Source of the DNA: Mesonia oceanica
GTDB taxonomy: Bacteria > Bacteroidota > Bacteroidia > Flavobacteriales > Flavobacteriaceae
Reading direction: 5' to 3'
Assembly: GCF_902499555.1 (NCBI RefSeq)
Contig: NZ_CABVMM010000017.1
Location: 1 to 59,111, forward strand
DNA length: 59,111 nt
Shown here: positions 24,944 to 33,908 of the stretch, piece by piece
Position numbering within the stretch: position 1 is the first letter of the stretch
Layout: each line of letters begins with the position of its first letter
Program-made: the position numbers and the translations under genes
The notes under the pieces: generated by a model
Databases searched by the model: none
Told to the model about the DNA's origin: nothing
The model's input: the letters and a program-made list of their open reading frames with translations, nothing else

Positions 24944-25858
24944 TTAAAATGATGCTCTAAATTTCAATGGAGAAACATATGTTTTGTTCTTAAATAATTT
25001 GCTAAAGCTTTGGGGGTGTTCAAAACCCAGTTCATAAGCTATTTCACTTACAGACAGGTTGGTTGTAGATAGTTTTTCTTTTGCCTTTTCTATGATAGCA
25101 TTCTGAATGTATTGTTGTGTGTTTAGTCTTGTAAGAGAACGTAACAAATCACTCAAGTAACGCTGTGACAGACCGAGTTTGTTGCTAATAAAGGTTACTG
25201 AAGGCAAGCCATTATCCAGTCCGCTTTTATCTTGAAAATACTGCTCCAAAATTTCATCTAATGAATGAATAATTTCGTGGTTAACAACTTTCCGTGTAAT
25301 AAACTGCCGATTGTAAAAACGCTTGCTATAACTCAACAATAAGGCAAGTTGTGAGACCAAAACTTCCTGACTAAAATGATTTATATTTTCTTTTAGTTCT
25401 GCATTTATCGCCTGTAATAACTGATCGATAAGTGCTTTTTCTTTGGCCGACAAATGTAAGGCCTCCGCAATATGATAAGAAAAGAATCCGTAGCTCGCTA
25501 TTTCACTTCCCAGCGGATACTTCCTGATAAAATCAGGATGAAAATACAACGCATAACCCTCATAGCTTTCTGAACTTTGATAAGGCGTAACAATTTGACC
25601 GGGTTTTAAAAACGCCATTCCGCCTTCTTCAAAATCATAATAATCCTGCCCATATTTTATTTTTCCACTGAATGTATTTTTAAAGGAAATTTTATAAAAA
25701 TCAATACTTAATTTTTGCTCACTGTCTATTTCCTGTTGTGGTATTTTGTTATAATTTACTAACGCAAATAGCGGGTGTTGTGGAGCGGGCAACCCTAAAT
25801 AACGCATTAATGCAAATATGCTTTTAAAATGTTTTATTTCTGAATCACTTGCTCCCAT
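24944..25858 (-). CDS. AraC-family transcriptional regulator (paralogue group 1)
   Basis: AraC-type regulator, 304 residues. The C-terminal double helix-turn-helix includes LSVSEIAYELGFEHPQSFSK and LFKNKTYVSPLKFRASF. The N-terminal domain has FYKISFKNTFSGKIKYGQ and FFSYHIAEALHLSAKEK. These are nearly shared with the regulators at 26782 and 37247, so the three are paralogues. It lies 22 bases after an SDR gene on the same strand, making an SDR-AraC operon. Ligand unknown. Confidence 0.9.
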   Translation of the reverse strand: MGASDSEIKHFKSIFALMRYLGLPAPQHPLFALVNYNKIPQQEIDSEQKLSIDFYKISFKNTFSGKIKYGQDYYDFEEGGMAFLKPGQIVTPYQSSESYEGYALYFHPDFIRKYPLGSEIASYGFFSYHIAEALHLSAKEKALIDQLLQAINAELKENINHFSQEVLVSQLALLLSYSKRFYNRQFITRKVVNHEIIHSLDEILEQYFQDKSGLDNGLPSVTFISNKLGLSQRYLSDLLRSLTRLNTQQYIQNAIIEKAKEKLSTTNLSVSEIAYELGFEHPQSFSKLFKNKTYVSPLKFRASF

Positions 25859-25880
25859 AACTTTTGAAGATAATAATTTT

Positions 25881-26618
25881 TTAGTTTTGAACCGCCGGTC
25901 GAATCACAATATCTCCAATTTCAACTTCTTTGGGCTGACTGATAGCATATATTACGGCATCTGCAATCGCTTCTGCGCTTATGGCAATTTCATCACGACT
26001 TTTTAAAATAGCGGTTCGCATTTGGTCGTTCTTAATGTTTTCTGCAAAATCGGTATCCACAAAACCAGGAGAAATACCCGTAATTCGGATAGAACCGTCC
26101 GACTCTTGCCGAAAAGCTTCGGAGATTGTTCTCACCGCATTCTTAGTTCCTGCATAAACACCCATCGTAGGTGTTATGGTAAGACCAGCAGTAGAAATTA
26201 TATTCACGATATGTCCAGATTTTTGTTTTTTGAATACGGGAATCGCAGCTGCCATTCCGTATAAAGTACCGTTCAGATTGACATTGATCATTTGCTCCCA
26301 ACCTTCCACATCCAATTCATCAATTTTGCTTAACTGACTAATCCCAGCGTTATTTATCATCACATCAAGTTTTCCAAATTCAGCTAAGGCTATGCTGACC
26401 AATTTGGCTAGGTCTGTTCTATGTTGAACATCTGCAACTACGTAGCTTGCCTCTCCGCCATCTTGAATAATATTTTCTACAATTTTCTTTAACTTTTCTT
26501 CACGTCGCGCAGCGAGAACTACTTTCGCTCCTTTGGCAGCCAGGTTTAAGGCAATAGATTTTCCAATCCCACTACTGGCTCCGGTGATAACGACTACTTT
26601 TTCTTTAATATTCTGCAT
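25881..26618 (-). CDS. SDR-family oxidoreductase
   Basis: Classical SDR, 245 residues: cofactor motif ITGASSGIGKS, VINNAGIS, catalytic Ser in ISTAG and YAGTKNAVRT (YxxxK). AARREEKLKK after strand two suggests NADP(H). It is close to the YdfG/serine-3-dehydrogenase type in overall pattern. It is followed after 22 bases by its probable AraC regulator. Substrate not deducible. Confidence 0.9.
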   Translation of the reverse strand: MQNIKEKVVVITGASSGIGKSIALNLAAKGAKVVLAARREEKLKKIVENIIQDGGEASYVVADVQHRTDLAKLVSIALAEFGKLDVMINNAGISQLSKIDELDVEGWEQMINVNLNGTLYGMAAAIPVFKKQKSGHIVNIISTAGLTITPTMGVYAGTKNAVRTISEAFRQESDGSIRITGISPGFVDTDFAENIKNDQMRTAILKSRDEIAISAEAIADAVIYAISQPKEVEIGDIVIRPAVQN

Positions 26619-26781
26619 ATTTTTTCTTCTTTTAAGTCTGTTGCAAAGCTCTTAATTGTCATTTCGTAAAAATTAACCGGATTGGTATTTGTTGTAGTCA
26701 AATTGTTCTTGGACGGCAGTTAAGTTGAGTTAGCCTTGCACCCGGCTATTGCGTGTACACAATTTTAACGATCGTAGTTGC

Positions 26782-27693
26782 TTAATTATAAGAAGCTCTG
26801 TATTGCAGGGGAGTCTGTTGTGTCTTTTTCCTGAACATTGTACTAAAAGATTGTGGATGCTCGAAACCTAAATCATAAGCTATTTCCTTTACGCTTAAAT
26901 TGGTCGTTGAAAGAAGGTCTTTGGCTTTATCAATTACAAATTTCTGAATATAGGTCTGGGCATTTTGACCAGTAAGGCTACGCAACATATCACTCAGATA
27001 ATTAGGAGACACATTCAGCTTTTCCGACAAAAATTGAACTGTTGGTAGACCTGAAAGTGCCGATTCTCTATTTAAGTAGTCGGTCAGCAGGCTTTCAATT
27101 TCGGTGAGCAGATCGTTATTAACCGCGCTTCGAGTAAGAAATTGCCGATTGTGAAAACGATCCGCATAGTTGAGAAGTAGTTCAATATGTGAAACAACGA
27201 GACCTTGGCTATAATCATCTATGTTGTTTTTTAATTCGTCCTGCATTTGCTTAAGAACGGACATAATTATCTCGTCCTCTTTTTCCGAAAGATGTAGGGC
27301 TTCAGCTGTGGAATATGAAAAAAATCCATAGTTCCCAATGACTTTTCCTAATCCATAATGGCGAATAAGATCAGGTTTAAATATTAGCATATATCCTGAT
27401 ACAGGATCATCTGTAACATCTGTAACGGAAAAAATTTGTCCAGGTTTGGTAAAACTCATAATCCCTTCTTCAAAATCATAATCACGTTGCCCGTATTTGA
27501 ACTTACCCGAAGATCCTTTTTTACAGGCAACGCAATAAAAATCATAATAAAAATTTTTCCAGATTTCGCTATCTCCAAATTTCAAAAGTTCAAAATTGAT
27601 AACGCTTACCAGTGGGTGGTCTGGCTTTGGCAAACCGAATAAACGGTGGAGTTCAGAAATGGACTCGATTCTATATGGAGCAGCTTTTTTCAA
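26782..27693 (-). CDS. AraC-family transcriptional regulator (paralogue group 1)
   Basis: AraC-type regulator, paralogous to those at 24944 and 37247 (shared ESISELHRLFGLPKPDHPL-like start, KFKYGQRDYDFEEG, LSVKEIAYDLGFEHPQSF). The open frame reaches an ATG at 27759, but that would overlap the preceding SDR by 59 bases with unrelated residues. A TTG at 27693, 8 bases after the SDR stop, gives a start matching its paralogues better, so the start is uncertain. Adjacent to its probable SDR target on the same strand. Confidence 0.85.
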   Translation of the reverse strand: MKKAAPYRIESISELHRLFGLPKPDHPLVSVINFELLKFGDSEIWKNFYYDFYCVACKKGSSGKFKYGQRDYDFEEGIMSFTKPGQIFSVTDVTDDPVSGYMLIFKPDLIRHYGLGKVIGNYGFFSYSTAEALHLSEKEDEIIMSVLKQMQDELKNNIDDYSQGLVVSHIELLLNYADRFHNRQFLTRSAVNNDLLTEIESLLTDYLNRESALSGLPTVQFLSEKLNVSPNYLSDMLRSLTGQNAQTYIQKFVIDKAKDLLSTTNLSVKEIAYDLGFEHPQSFSTMFRKKTQQTPLQYRASYN

Positions 27694-27700
27694 TTTATAA

Positions 27701-28534
27701 TTATTTGAAATCAGTAGATAAAGATAGTGCTTTCCATTTTTCCATTTCTTCTTCCTCATTTTTGCGTACCTGTAAAATAGCGTTGTAGCTGTCGGAACCT
27801 AAAGGAAGATGTAAGGGTGGATTTGACATTTCGGTAATTTTAAGTAATACTTCCGCCAATTTTTTCGGATCGCCCAATTGTTTGCCATCAAAGCCCGTAA
27901 ACTGTTCAACCTGTTCATCTAAATTATATGCGTCAATTTTATTTTTCGCCACATTGAGACTGTCCTCGCTCATAAAATTTGTACGAAATGTTCCTGGTGC
28001 AAGAATCGTTACTTTTATCCCAAAAGGAGCAACTTCTTGGGCAAGAGCCTCTGATAGTCCGATCACAGCAAATTTGGACGCATTATAGCTTCCATTACCC
28101 GCATACCCCATATAGCCCATCATTGATGAAGTGTTAATGATATGCCCTGATTTTTGCTTGCGTAAATGCGGCAAGACTTTCCTGATGGTATTGGCCAGTG
28201 CAAAGACATTTATGCTCATTGTTTCCCTAAACTCGGTATCACTTAGTTCCTCAATATTCCCCAACAGGTTATATCCTGCATTATTGACCACGACATCTAT
28301 TTGACCAAATTTTTCTATACCCTTGGAAATAGCTTCTTCCACGTCATGTTCTTTGGTAATGTCCAACTTTACGGGAAGTAGATTGCCCTTGTAATCCGCG
28401 ATTTTTTCTAAAAGCGTTTCCGTATTTCTGGAAGTTGCAATTACTTTACCTCCGTTTTTTAAAACTGTTTTTGTAATTTCAAGGCCCATCCCTTTGGACG
28501 CTCCTGTAATAAACCAAACTTTTTGTGTGCTCAT
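27701..28534 (-). CDS. SDR-family oxidoreductase (paralogue of the one at 35645)
   Basis: Classical SDR, 277 residues from the ATG at 28534 (MSTQKVWFITGASKGMG). A frame extension to 28558 adds eight residues not found in relatives. Marks are VVNNAGYN, NTSSMMGYMG and YNASKFAVIGLSEAL. It is closely related to the SDR at 35645 over the whole length, including the C-terminal PPLHLPLGSDSYNA segment. The AraC regulator follows after 8 bases. Substrate unknown. Confidence 0.9.
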   Translation of the reverse strand: MSTQKVWFITGASKGMGLEITKTVLKNGGKVIATSRNTETLLEKIADYKGNLLPVKLDITKEHDVEEAISKGIEKFGQIDVVVNNAGYNLLGNIEELSDTEFRETMSINVFALANTIRKVLPHLRKQKSGHIINTSSMMGYMGYAGNGSYNASKFAVIGLSEALAQEVAPFGIKVTILAPGTFRTNFMSEDSLNVAKNKIDAYNLDEQVEQFTGFDGKQLGDPKKLAEVLLKITEMSNPPLHLPLGSDSYNAILQVRKNEEEEMEKWKALSLSTDFK

Positions 28535-28618
28535 ATATATTGTTTTTTTTACACACAAACTTATTGAAGGCTTAAAAGTTAAAAGTAATCAAATAAGGGA
28601 TTTTAGTATTCAAATTGA

Positions 28619-28735
28619 ATTGTGGTTGGTGTTCGAGACTTTGTAAAAAAATTCATTGCTCGAAATATTGCCCTTCGACTATGCTCAGGACAGGCTTTTT
28701 TCTAAAATGGAGGAATGTGCTGAGTAAACTCCATA
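28619..28735 (+). repeat. Imperfect direct repeat, copy 2, with inserted 23-base flavobacterial repeat
   Basis: Degenerate second copy of 21541-21640 in the same orientation (GGTGTTCGAGACTTTGTA ... AAATGGAGGAATGTGCTGAG). Relative to copy 1 it carries an extra CTTCGACTATGCTCAGGACA segment near 28670-28693. That sequence is of the type widespread as an intergenic repeat in flavobacteria. Rest of the 28535-28838 gap shows only the promoter of the next gene. Confidence 0.55.
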
Positions 28736-28838
28736 AAAGAATAATGCCTTTTGGACTAATTATACTTTATATTGGAAAATATTGTACCAAATTCAAATGT
28801 CACACATTTGAGAAATATTTATATCTTTGCCTTGTCTT

Positions 28839-29393
28839 ATGACCCATACAAAAAAACGAATCATAGAATCTGCCATCAGGATCTTCAATGAAGACCTATC
28901 TGCTCCTTTGCAAAAAGTTGCGGATAATGCAGCAGTGACCAGAAGAACATTGCATCGTTACTTTAAAGATCGGAATGAACTTGTAGCAGTTTGCAAACAA
29001 GCCATAGAATCAAGCTGCAAAAAAGCAATGATATCGGCTATTCAGAGCAGCGATGATGCTCTCATTCAATTAGAACGGATGCTCTACGCCGGAATTGATT
29101 GTGGAGCAAAATATTCCGTTTTTTATAAACTGCATCAAAGTAAAGATCATAAACATACCCACCAAAATAAGAATTGTGCGGATTACGATCATATCTATAA
29201 CCAATTCCAAGGTATTATCATCGAATTACAGAAAGAGGGTAAGATAAGTCCAGCAATGTCCCCAGAATGGATACAGGTTTTACATTCCGGAATTATTGAA
29301 AGTACGGTCAACGCAAGGCAAACCACAACTAAAAGTTTTGAGGAAATCAAGGAGCTCGCCTGGACTTCCTATATAAAAGCAATAGCACCTTAA
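28839..29393 (+). CDS. TetR-family transcriptional regulator
   Basis: TetR-family protein, 184 residues from the ATG at 28839 (MTHTKKRIIESAIRIF). The helix-turn-helix shows KVADNAAVTRRTLHRYFKDR (residues ~24-43). A TATCTTTG -7 element at 28822-28829 places the transcription start only a few bases from this ATG. A longer frame to 28827 is therefore unlikely. The next gene, a thioredoxin-reductase-like enzyme, starts 51 bases downstream and is probably its target. Confidence 0.87.
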   Translation: MTHTKKRIIESAIRIFNEDLSAPLQKVADNAAVTRRTLHRYFKDRNELVAVCKQAIESSCKKAMISAIQSSDDALIQLERMLYAGIDCGAKYSVFYKLHQSKDHKHTHQNKNCADYDHIYNQFQGIIIELQKEGKISPAMSPEWIQVLHSGIIESTVNARQTTTKSFEEIKELAWTSYIKAIAP

Positions 29394-29444
29394 AAAAATT
29401 TACATCAATATGTCTCATTTCTGAGACAGTTTAAATTTAAAACA

Positions 29445-30350
29445 ATGAGTACTAAAAATTTTGAAGTAATTATAGTGGGCGGAAGTTATGCTGGCCTCTC
29501 CGCAGCAATGGCATTAGGACGCTCCCTGCGAAAAGTGTTGATTATTGATAACGGTCATCCCTGTAATCGGCAGACCCCGCATTCGCATAATTTTATTACA
29601 CAGGATGGCATTCCTCCAGCAGAAATAGCGGCAAAAGCCAAAGAACAAGTTCTAAAATACAAAACAATAGATTTTGTTAATGATCTTGCTGTCAATGCGG
29701 AAAAAAGTAAAAATGGCTTCTCAGTTATTATTAAATCAGGGGAAAAATTTACTACCAAGAAGGTGATCTTTGCTACCGGGATAAAGGATTTGATTCCCAA
29801 TATCAGGGGTTTTGCAGAATGTTGGGGAATTTCGATGATCCATTGTCCCTATTGTCACGGTTATGAATTTCGAAATAAGAAAACAGGTATTATGGCGAAT
29901 GGTGAGCGTGCATTTCACCTAGCTTCACTAGTGAACAACCTCACAGATCATTTAACCATCCTGACGACCGGCAAAGCAGATTTCTCATCCGAACAACTGG
30001 CTAAACTGGAATCGCATAATATAAATATCATCGAAACTGAAATTTCAGAACTTGAACATCAGGAGGGCTATCTCCAGAAGGTAATCTTTAGTACTGGAGA
30101 AAAAGTAGTTTTCGATGCAGTTTATGCAGGATTTCCAACTACTCAACATTCCGACATACCGGTTTCTTTAGGCTGTGAATTGACAGAGCACGGCCATATC
30201 AAGGTCAATGAATTTCAGCAAACAACTATTGAGGGTATCTATGTCTGTGGAGATAATTCGACAATGATGCGTTCTGTGGCTACTGCCGTGGCCAATGGAA
30301 ACCTCGCCGGCGCAATGGTCAACGCCGAATTGACCAAAGAACATTTTTAA
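29445..30350 (+). CDS. Thioredoxin-reductase-like NAD(P)/FAD-dependent oxidoreductase
   Basis: Pyridine-nucleotide disulfide oxidoreductase of the thioredoxin-reductase family, 301 residues. FAD motif GGSYAGLSAA is at residues 12-21. A CPYC redox-type motif with cysteines at 134 and 137 lies in the NADP domain, in the context HCPYCHGYEF, typical of TrxB-like enzymes in small operons. The C-terminal FAD motif is GIYVCGDNST. A canonical TrxB would need a thioredoxin partner; none is adjacent. Follows the TetR gene on the same strand. Confidence 0.88.
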   Translation: MSTKNFEVIIVGGSYAGLSAAMALGRSLRKVLIIDNGHPCNRQTPHSHNFITQDGIPPAEIAAKAKEQVLKYKTIDFVNDLAVNAEKSKNGFSVIIKSGEKFTTKKVIFATGIKDLIPNIRGFAECWGISMIHCPYCHGYEFRNKKTGIMANGERAFHLASLVNNLTDHLTILTTGKADFSSEQLAKLESHNINIIETEISELEHQEGYLQKVIFSTGEKVVFDAVYAGFPTTQHSDIPVSLGCELTEHGHIKVNEFQQTTIEGIYVCGDNSTMMRSVATAVANGNLAGAMVNAELTKEHF

Positions 30351-30363
30351 TAAAATTAAGATA

Positions 30364-30531
30364 ATGATTGAAGTATTCATCACCAATACTCCAAATCAAA
30401 TGTCTGGAAACCAGATGATAAAATGCCTTAAAATCTCTTTCTCCGATTTAAAGATTGACTTTGATATAGAGACACCCATAGCAAACTATCCTTGTGATCA
30501 TAGCATTTTACGTGTTGAAGGAGCTAATTAA
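30364..30531 (+). CDS. Small hypothetical protein downstream of the TrxR-like gene
   Basis: Open frame of 55 codons starting MIEVFITNTPNQMSGNQM, 13 bases after the preceding stop. It contains INFDIETP-like and NYPCDHSILRVEGAN segments. The pattern resembles short Bacteroidota proteins with an IxRVEG motif that normally continue ~20 residues further, so this copy may be truncated. No function can be assigned. The following ~270 bases up to 30798 show no gene, only AT-rich promoter-like DNA. Confidence 0.45.
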   Translation: MIEVFITNTPNQMSGNQMIKCLKISFSDLKIDFDIETPIANYPCDHSILRVEGAN

Positions 30532-30798
30532 TGTACAGAATATAATTTTCTCTATAAACCAAAACGGTTATGAATGACACATTCTTAAAGACAAAATATG
30601 TTCATAAATAATAGAAAATTATTTCATAATAGCAAAAAGGAAATAAAAAATTGGTTCATTTATCATTTGATAAAAGCTATTTGTTATCAATTATTAGTTA
30701 GATAATATTTCGACTGGGTATTTTTTATGAATTACTTTAGCAATTGAGAACTACCTCATGACAAAATAATATCTTAATAATAAAACCAATTACAAGTT

Positions 30799-31695
30799 AT
30801 GAGTTTTAAAAATACCAAGCAATTAGGCTTTTTAGCTGCCTTGTTCTCAGCATTGGCTTGGTCAACTACAGGTATCTTTGTACGATTTTTAAAGGATTTT
30901 TCTGCCTTGGAAATTATAGCTGGACGTTGTTTTATTGGTCTGATATTTATTCTTTTATTTTTCTTGATTCGCCAAAACTCATTAGGCAAAAAAATATGGA
31001 AGTCTAAACAAGCCTGGGGATTGGGAACTCTTATGGCCTGCTATTTTTTGCTGGTTGTGACCTCTTATCAGATTGCGCCGGTAGCAGAAGTCTCCATACT
31101 TACTAATACAACTCCATTGTTTGCCTTGATTTACAAAAGAAGTAAAGGTCTTTCAATTTCGTCTCAGGAAATATGGGGCATATCTTTGGGAATGATTGGA
31201 GTGATTTTAGTAGTGATCTCAGGAAATTCCTCTCCCCAATTTTCTTCTGGTACGTTGCATTTATTAGGAGATTTTATGGCATTAGTTGCCGGGGCAGCAA
31301 TGGCATTATATTCTATTTTTTATAGGAACATTCCAATTGAGAAAAAACCCTCCTCACAACTAGCAAGTTTTTTTACATTTTTTGTCGGCAGTGCCATAAG
31401 CCTCCTTATCATTGGTTTTTCTGGAGATATGGGTTCTATTATTAATTTTCTGGATTTTAATGCCTTATATTACTTCTTGGCCTTAGGAATTTTAGCTACC
31501 CTTTTACCTACACTGTGTTATGCCTACGCTTCTTCGGTTTTGGTTTCGGTCACAGTTACTTCATTAAGGTTGCTTACCCCACTGTTGGCCGCATTTTTAG
31601 CGATTATATTCCTAGATGAAATTCCCGATTTCTTGTTTTGGCCAGGAGCTTTAATTCTTCTGATTGGATTGTTCCTGATTATAAAATCAAAATAG
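30799..31695 (+). CDS. EamA/DMT-family membrane transporter
   Basis: Drug/metabolite transporter of the EamA type, 298 residues. It has about ten hydrophobic segments arranged as two five-helix repeats; the first repeat begins GFLAALFSALAWSTTGIFVR and the second at about residue 155. Typical family features are the conserved Pro/Glu region APVAEVSILTNTTPLF and IIFLDEIPDFLFWPGA at the C terminus. Substrate unknown (metabolite efflux). Intact and of usual length. Confidence 0.9.
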   Translation: MSFKNTKQLGFLAALFSALAWSTTGIFVRFLKDFSALEIIAGRCFIGLIFILLFFLIRQNSLGKKIWKSKQAWGLGTLMACYFLLVVTSYQIAPVAEVSILTNTTPLFALIYKRSKGLSISSQEIWGISLGMIGVILVVISGNSSPQFSSGTLHLLGDFMALVAGAAMALYSIFYRNIPIEKKPSSQLASFFTFFVGSAISLLIIGFSGDMGSIINFLDFNALYYFLALGILATLLPTLCYAYASSVLVSVTVTSLRLLTPLLAAFLAIIFLDEIPDFLFWPGALILLIGLFLIIKSK

Positions 31696-31702
31696 AGGTA
31701 TT

Positions 31703-31942
31703 ATGATTTTTATAGCACTTTCTACGAATGATGCCCGATTCGGAAAAGGTGAGTAAATCAGCAGAAATACATACCTCACTAAACACGGGATAGAACTATT
31801 CTTTTATGACTCACATTCATTGGAAAAAGAGTTTGGAGCATACGGATTGGTTAAAGCTGAAGAAATAAATGAACCCATAAAAATTCCAAGCGACACACCT
31901 TCCGAAAAATTTTCTAAAATTATTTGCAAAAAAGTTGGATAA
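31703..31942 (+). pseudogene. Remnant of a class I SAM-dependent methyltransferase (C-terminal part)
   Basis: Reading from ATG 31703 gives MIFIALSTNDARFGKGE, an in-frame TAA at 31754-31756, then NTYLTKHGIELFFYDSH and AYGLVKAEEINEP up to a natural stop at 31942. The phrase order (ST-DARFGKG, HGI-LFFYD, EEINEP, IICKKVG) is that of the C terminus of small methyltransferases found beside HTH genes in Bacteroidota. The N-terminal SAM-binding half is missing and one stop interrupts the rest, so it is not functional. Confidence 0.6.
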
Positions 31943-32000
31943 ACATCCAATGGAAACAAAAAATTTTTTCGTAACGTAAAATACTATTTACTTTATTCCA

Positions 32001-32017
32001 TATATTTGCAAAATATA
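32001..32017 (+). promoter_or_regulatory. hipBA promoter -7 element inside an inverted repeat
   Basis: TATATTTG at 32001-32008 matches the Bacteroidota -7 box and is part of the inverted repeat TATATTT GCA AAATATA (arms 32001-32007 and 32011-32017). It ends 9 bases before the hipB start. Binding of HipB here would block the promoter, the standard autoregulation of such modules. Confidence 0.55.
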
Positions 32018-32026
32018 TTTAACGTT

Positions 32027-32347
32027 ATGTCTAGAAGCAGTATTATATTACTACCTAAAAATAAGAAGCTTTTACAAGCAGTGGGAGAAAATATCAAGTT
32101 GGCACGCTTACGCAGGAAACTAACGATGGATCAGGTTTCAGAACGAGCAGGGATTTCCCGTCCCACACTTTCTTCCCTAGAAAAAGGGAGTCCTTCAGTT
32201 TCTTTAGGTATTATTCTCCAAGTTTTATTAGTATTAGGTCTGGAGAAGGATATATTGCTTTTGGCCGACGATGATATATTGGGCAGAAAAATACAGGATG
32301 CTGATCTAACCGTTAAGGAACGTGGTCCAAAAAATACCAAGAAATAA
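32027..32347 (+). CDS. hipB: HipB-like XRE antitoxin
   Basis: Helix-turn-helix antitoxin of a HipBA-type toxin-antitoxin pair, 106 residues from ATG 32027 (MSRSSIILLPKNKK). DNA-binding core is LTMDQVSERAGISRPTLSSL followed by EKGSPSVSLGIIL. The frame extends 7 codons upstream, but the -7 promoter element lies inside that extension. It overlaps hipA by one base (TAATG). It should neutralise and corepress with HipA. Confidence 0.87.
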   Translation: MSRSSIILLPKNKKLLQAVGENIKLARLRRKLTMDQVSERAGISRPTLSSLEKGSPSVSLGIILQVLLVLGLEKDILLLADDDILGRKIQDADLTVKERGPKNTKK

Positions 32348-33609
32348 TGACACAGGAACGAAAAGAAATATTGGTATATGCGCATTGGGATGGAATAGAC
32401 TCACCATTCCTAATGGGGAGTTTATATGTAACGCCATCTAGAGGGAAAGAAATATTTTCTTTTGAATATGATAAAGGGTGGTTACAATCGGATTATGCCC
32501 AAATCATAGATCCAGATTTACAATTATTCGAAGGTACCCAGTACCTCAACAATGAGAAATCCAATTTCGGTATTTTTTTAGATTCTTCACCTGATCGGTG
32601 GGGTCGAGTCCTAATGATGCGTAAAGAGGCTGCTAAAGCTAGGAAAGAAGAACGCCGGCCTAAAACTTTAATGGAGTCGGATTATCTACTCGGGGTTTAC
32701 GATAATAACCGAATGGGAGGACTTCGTTTTAAAACAGTACAGAACGGTGCTTTTTTAGATGATAATGAAGCGATGGCTGCCCCACCTTTCGCTGCACTTA
32801 GAGACCTTGAATTTGCCAGCTTACAACTTGAAAAAGAAAACGCCCCAGACAATCCGAAATACCTAAAATGGCTCAATATGCTAATGGCACCAGGGTCTTC
32901 CTTGGGAGGAGCAAGACCCAAGGCAAATATTCGGGATACAGAAGGAAGTTTATGGATTGCTAAATTTCCAAGCCAAAATGACCAGCAAGATATGGGTGCT
33001 TGGGAAATGCTTGCCTATCGACTTGCGATTCAATCCGGTATTGATATGGCACCGTCAAGGATACAAAAATTTTCACACCATCAACATACATTTCTAACCC
33101 AACGATTTGATCGTAAAAACGATGGCACCCGTATTCATTTTGCTTCTGCAATGACCTTATTAGAATATACTGATGGAACGGACTATCAAGATGGGGTTAG
33201 TTATTTGGAACTTCTGGAATTTTTAATGCAGAATGGAGCTGATGTTGATAACGATCTCCAGAAGTTATGGAGACGTATTGCGTTTAATGTTTGTATTTCG
33301 AATACGGATGATCACCTTCGCAATCACGGATTCCTTTTAACGGATTCCGGTTGGATACTTTCGCCGGCTTATGATATCAATCCAACTCCAAATGGTACTG
33401 GTTTAAAACTTAATATTTCGGAAAATGAAAATGCTTTGGATTTAGACTTAGTAAGAGAAGTCGCTCCTTATTTTCGGTTAAAAGAAAAAAAAGCCAATGC
33501 TGTTATCAATACAATTCAGCAGAATGTGGCCCAATGGGAGCAAATGGCTATTGATTTGGGTATCTCCAGAAATGAAATGGAATTAATGAAAAATGCGTTT
33601 AAGTATTAA
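32347..33609 (+). CDS. hipA: HipA-family Ser/Thr kinase toxin
   Basis: HipA-type kinase, 420 residues. The N-terminal subdomain contains FLDSSPDRWGRVLM; the P-loop/autophosphorylation region is PGSSLGGARPK at about residues 181-191. The catalytic segment NVCISNTDDHLRNHGF and the metal-binding SPAYDINPTP follow. HipA kinases phosphorylate tRNA synthetases and cause growth arrest. Here the pair stands 150 bases from the attachment site, so it likely stabilises the element. All catalytic motifs appear intact. Confidence 0.9.
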   Translation: MTQERKEILVYAHWDGIDSPFLMGSLYVTPSRGKEIFSFEYDKGWLQSDYAQIIDPDLQLFEGTQYLNNEKSNFGIFLDSSPDRWGRVLMMRKEAAKARKEERRPKTLMESDYLLGVYDNNRMGGLRFKTVQNGAFLDDNEAMAAPPFAALRDLEFASLQLEKENAPDNPKYLKWLNMLMAPGSSLGGARPKANIRDTEGSLWIAKFPSQNDQQDMGAWEMLAYRLAIQSGIDMAPSRIQKFSHHQHTFLTQRFDRKNDGTRIHFASAMTLLEYTDGTDYQDGVSYLELLEFLMQNGADVDNDLQKLWRRIAFNVCISNTDDHLRNHGFLLTDSGWILSPAYDINPTPNGTGLKLNISENENALDLDLVREVAPYFRLKEKKANAVINTIQQNVAQWEQMAIDLGISRNEMELMKNAFKY

Positions 33610-33689
33610 AATATTTCATCAATACTGTTTTTTGCTACAAAATGATATCATTTGAAATCAAGAGAAATGTCAAATTGAAAATGCTATGA

Positions 33690-33711
33690 TTCTGTACCTA
33701 TTCTGTACCCA
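33690..33711 (+). repeat. Tandem 11-bp arm-type repeats, left of att core
   Basis: Two adjacent 11-mers TTCTGTACCTA (33690-33700) and TTCTGTACCCA (33701-33711). The same 11-mer family occurs twice on the other side of the tRNA fragment (33909-33930). Paired short direct repeats flanking a core are the usual look of integrase arm-binding sites. Confidence 0.6.
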
Positions 33712-33723
33712 TTGCAAAAAAGA

Positions 33724-33749
33724 AAGGCTTCACATTTCTGTGAAGCCTT
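33724..33749 (+). terminator. Terminator after hipA
   Basis: Perfect 10-bp stem AAGGCTTCAC / GTGAAGCCTT (33724-33733 and 33740-33749) with a 6-base loop. It lies between hipA and the tRNA fragment and separates the element end from the attachment core. The T tract after it is weak. Confidence 0.6.
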
Positions 33750-33757
33750 GTCATTGC

Positions 33758-33802
33758 TAGTAGCGGGAACTGGACTCGAACCAGTGACCTTCGGGTTATG
33801 AG
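33758..33802 (-). other. Attachment core: 3' half of a tRNA-Met (CAT) gene
   Basis: On the minus strand the sequence runs CTCATAACCCGAAGGTC, then a T-arm (ACTGG TTCGAGT CCAGT), then an acceptor strand ending CCCGCTACTA. This is the anticodon loop through the 3' end of a tRNA-Met, with initiator-like CTCATAACCC. The 5' half is absent; upstream bases match no tRNA. A tRNA 3' half beside a tyrosine integrase is the classic duplicated attachment sequence. It is not a functional tRNA. Confidence 0.8.
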
Positions 33803-33908
33803 TATTTTACCACACTACAATAAGTGAATATAAATATACTGTAAATCAATTATTTATATTTCATATAATAAGATTTAGTATCAAATAACAGGGTTTAAAA
33901 TCAACAAA

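Noticed and set aside
33758..33802. A functional tRNA gene
   Set aside because: Only the anticodon loop to the 3' end is present; no D-arm or 5' acceptor strand precedes it, so it is an attachment-site fragment.
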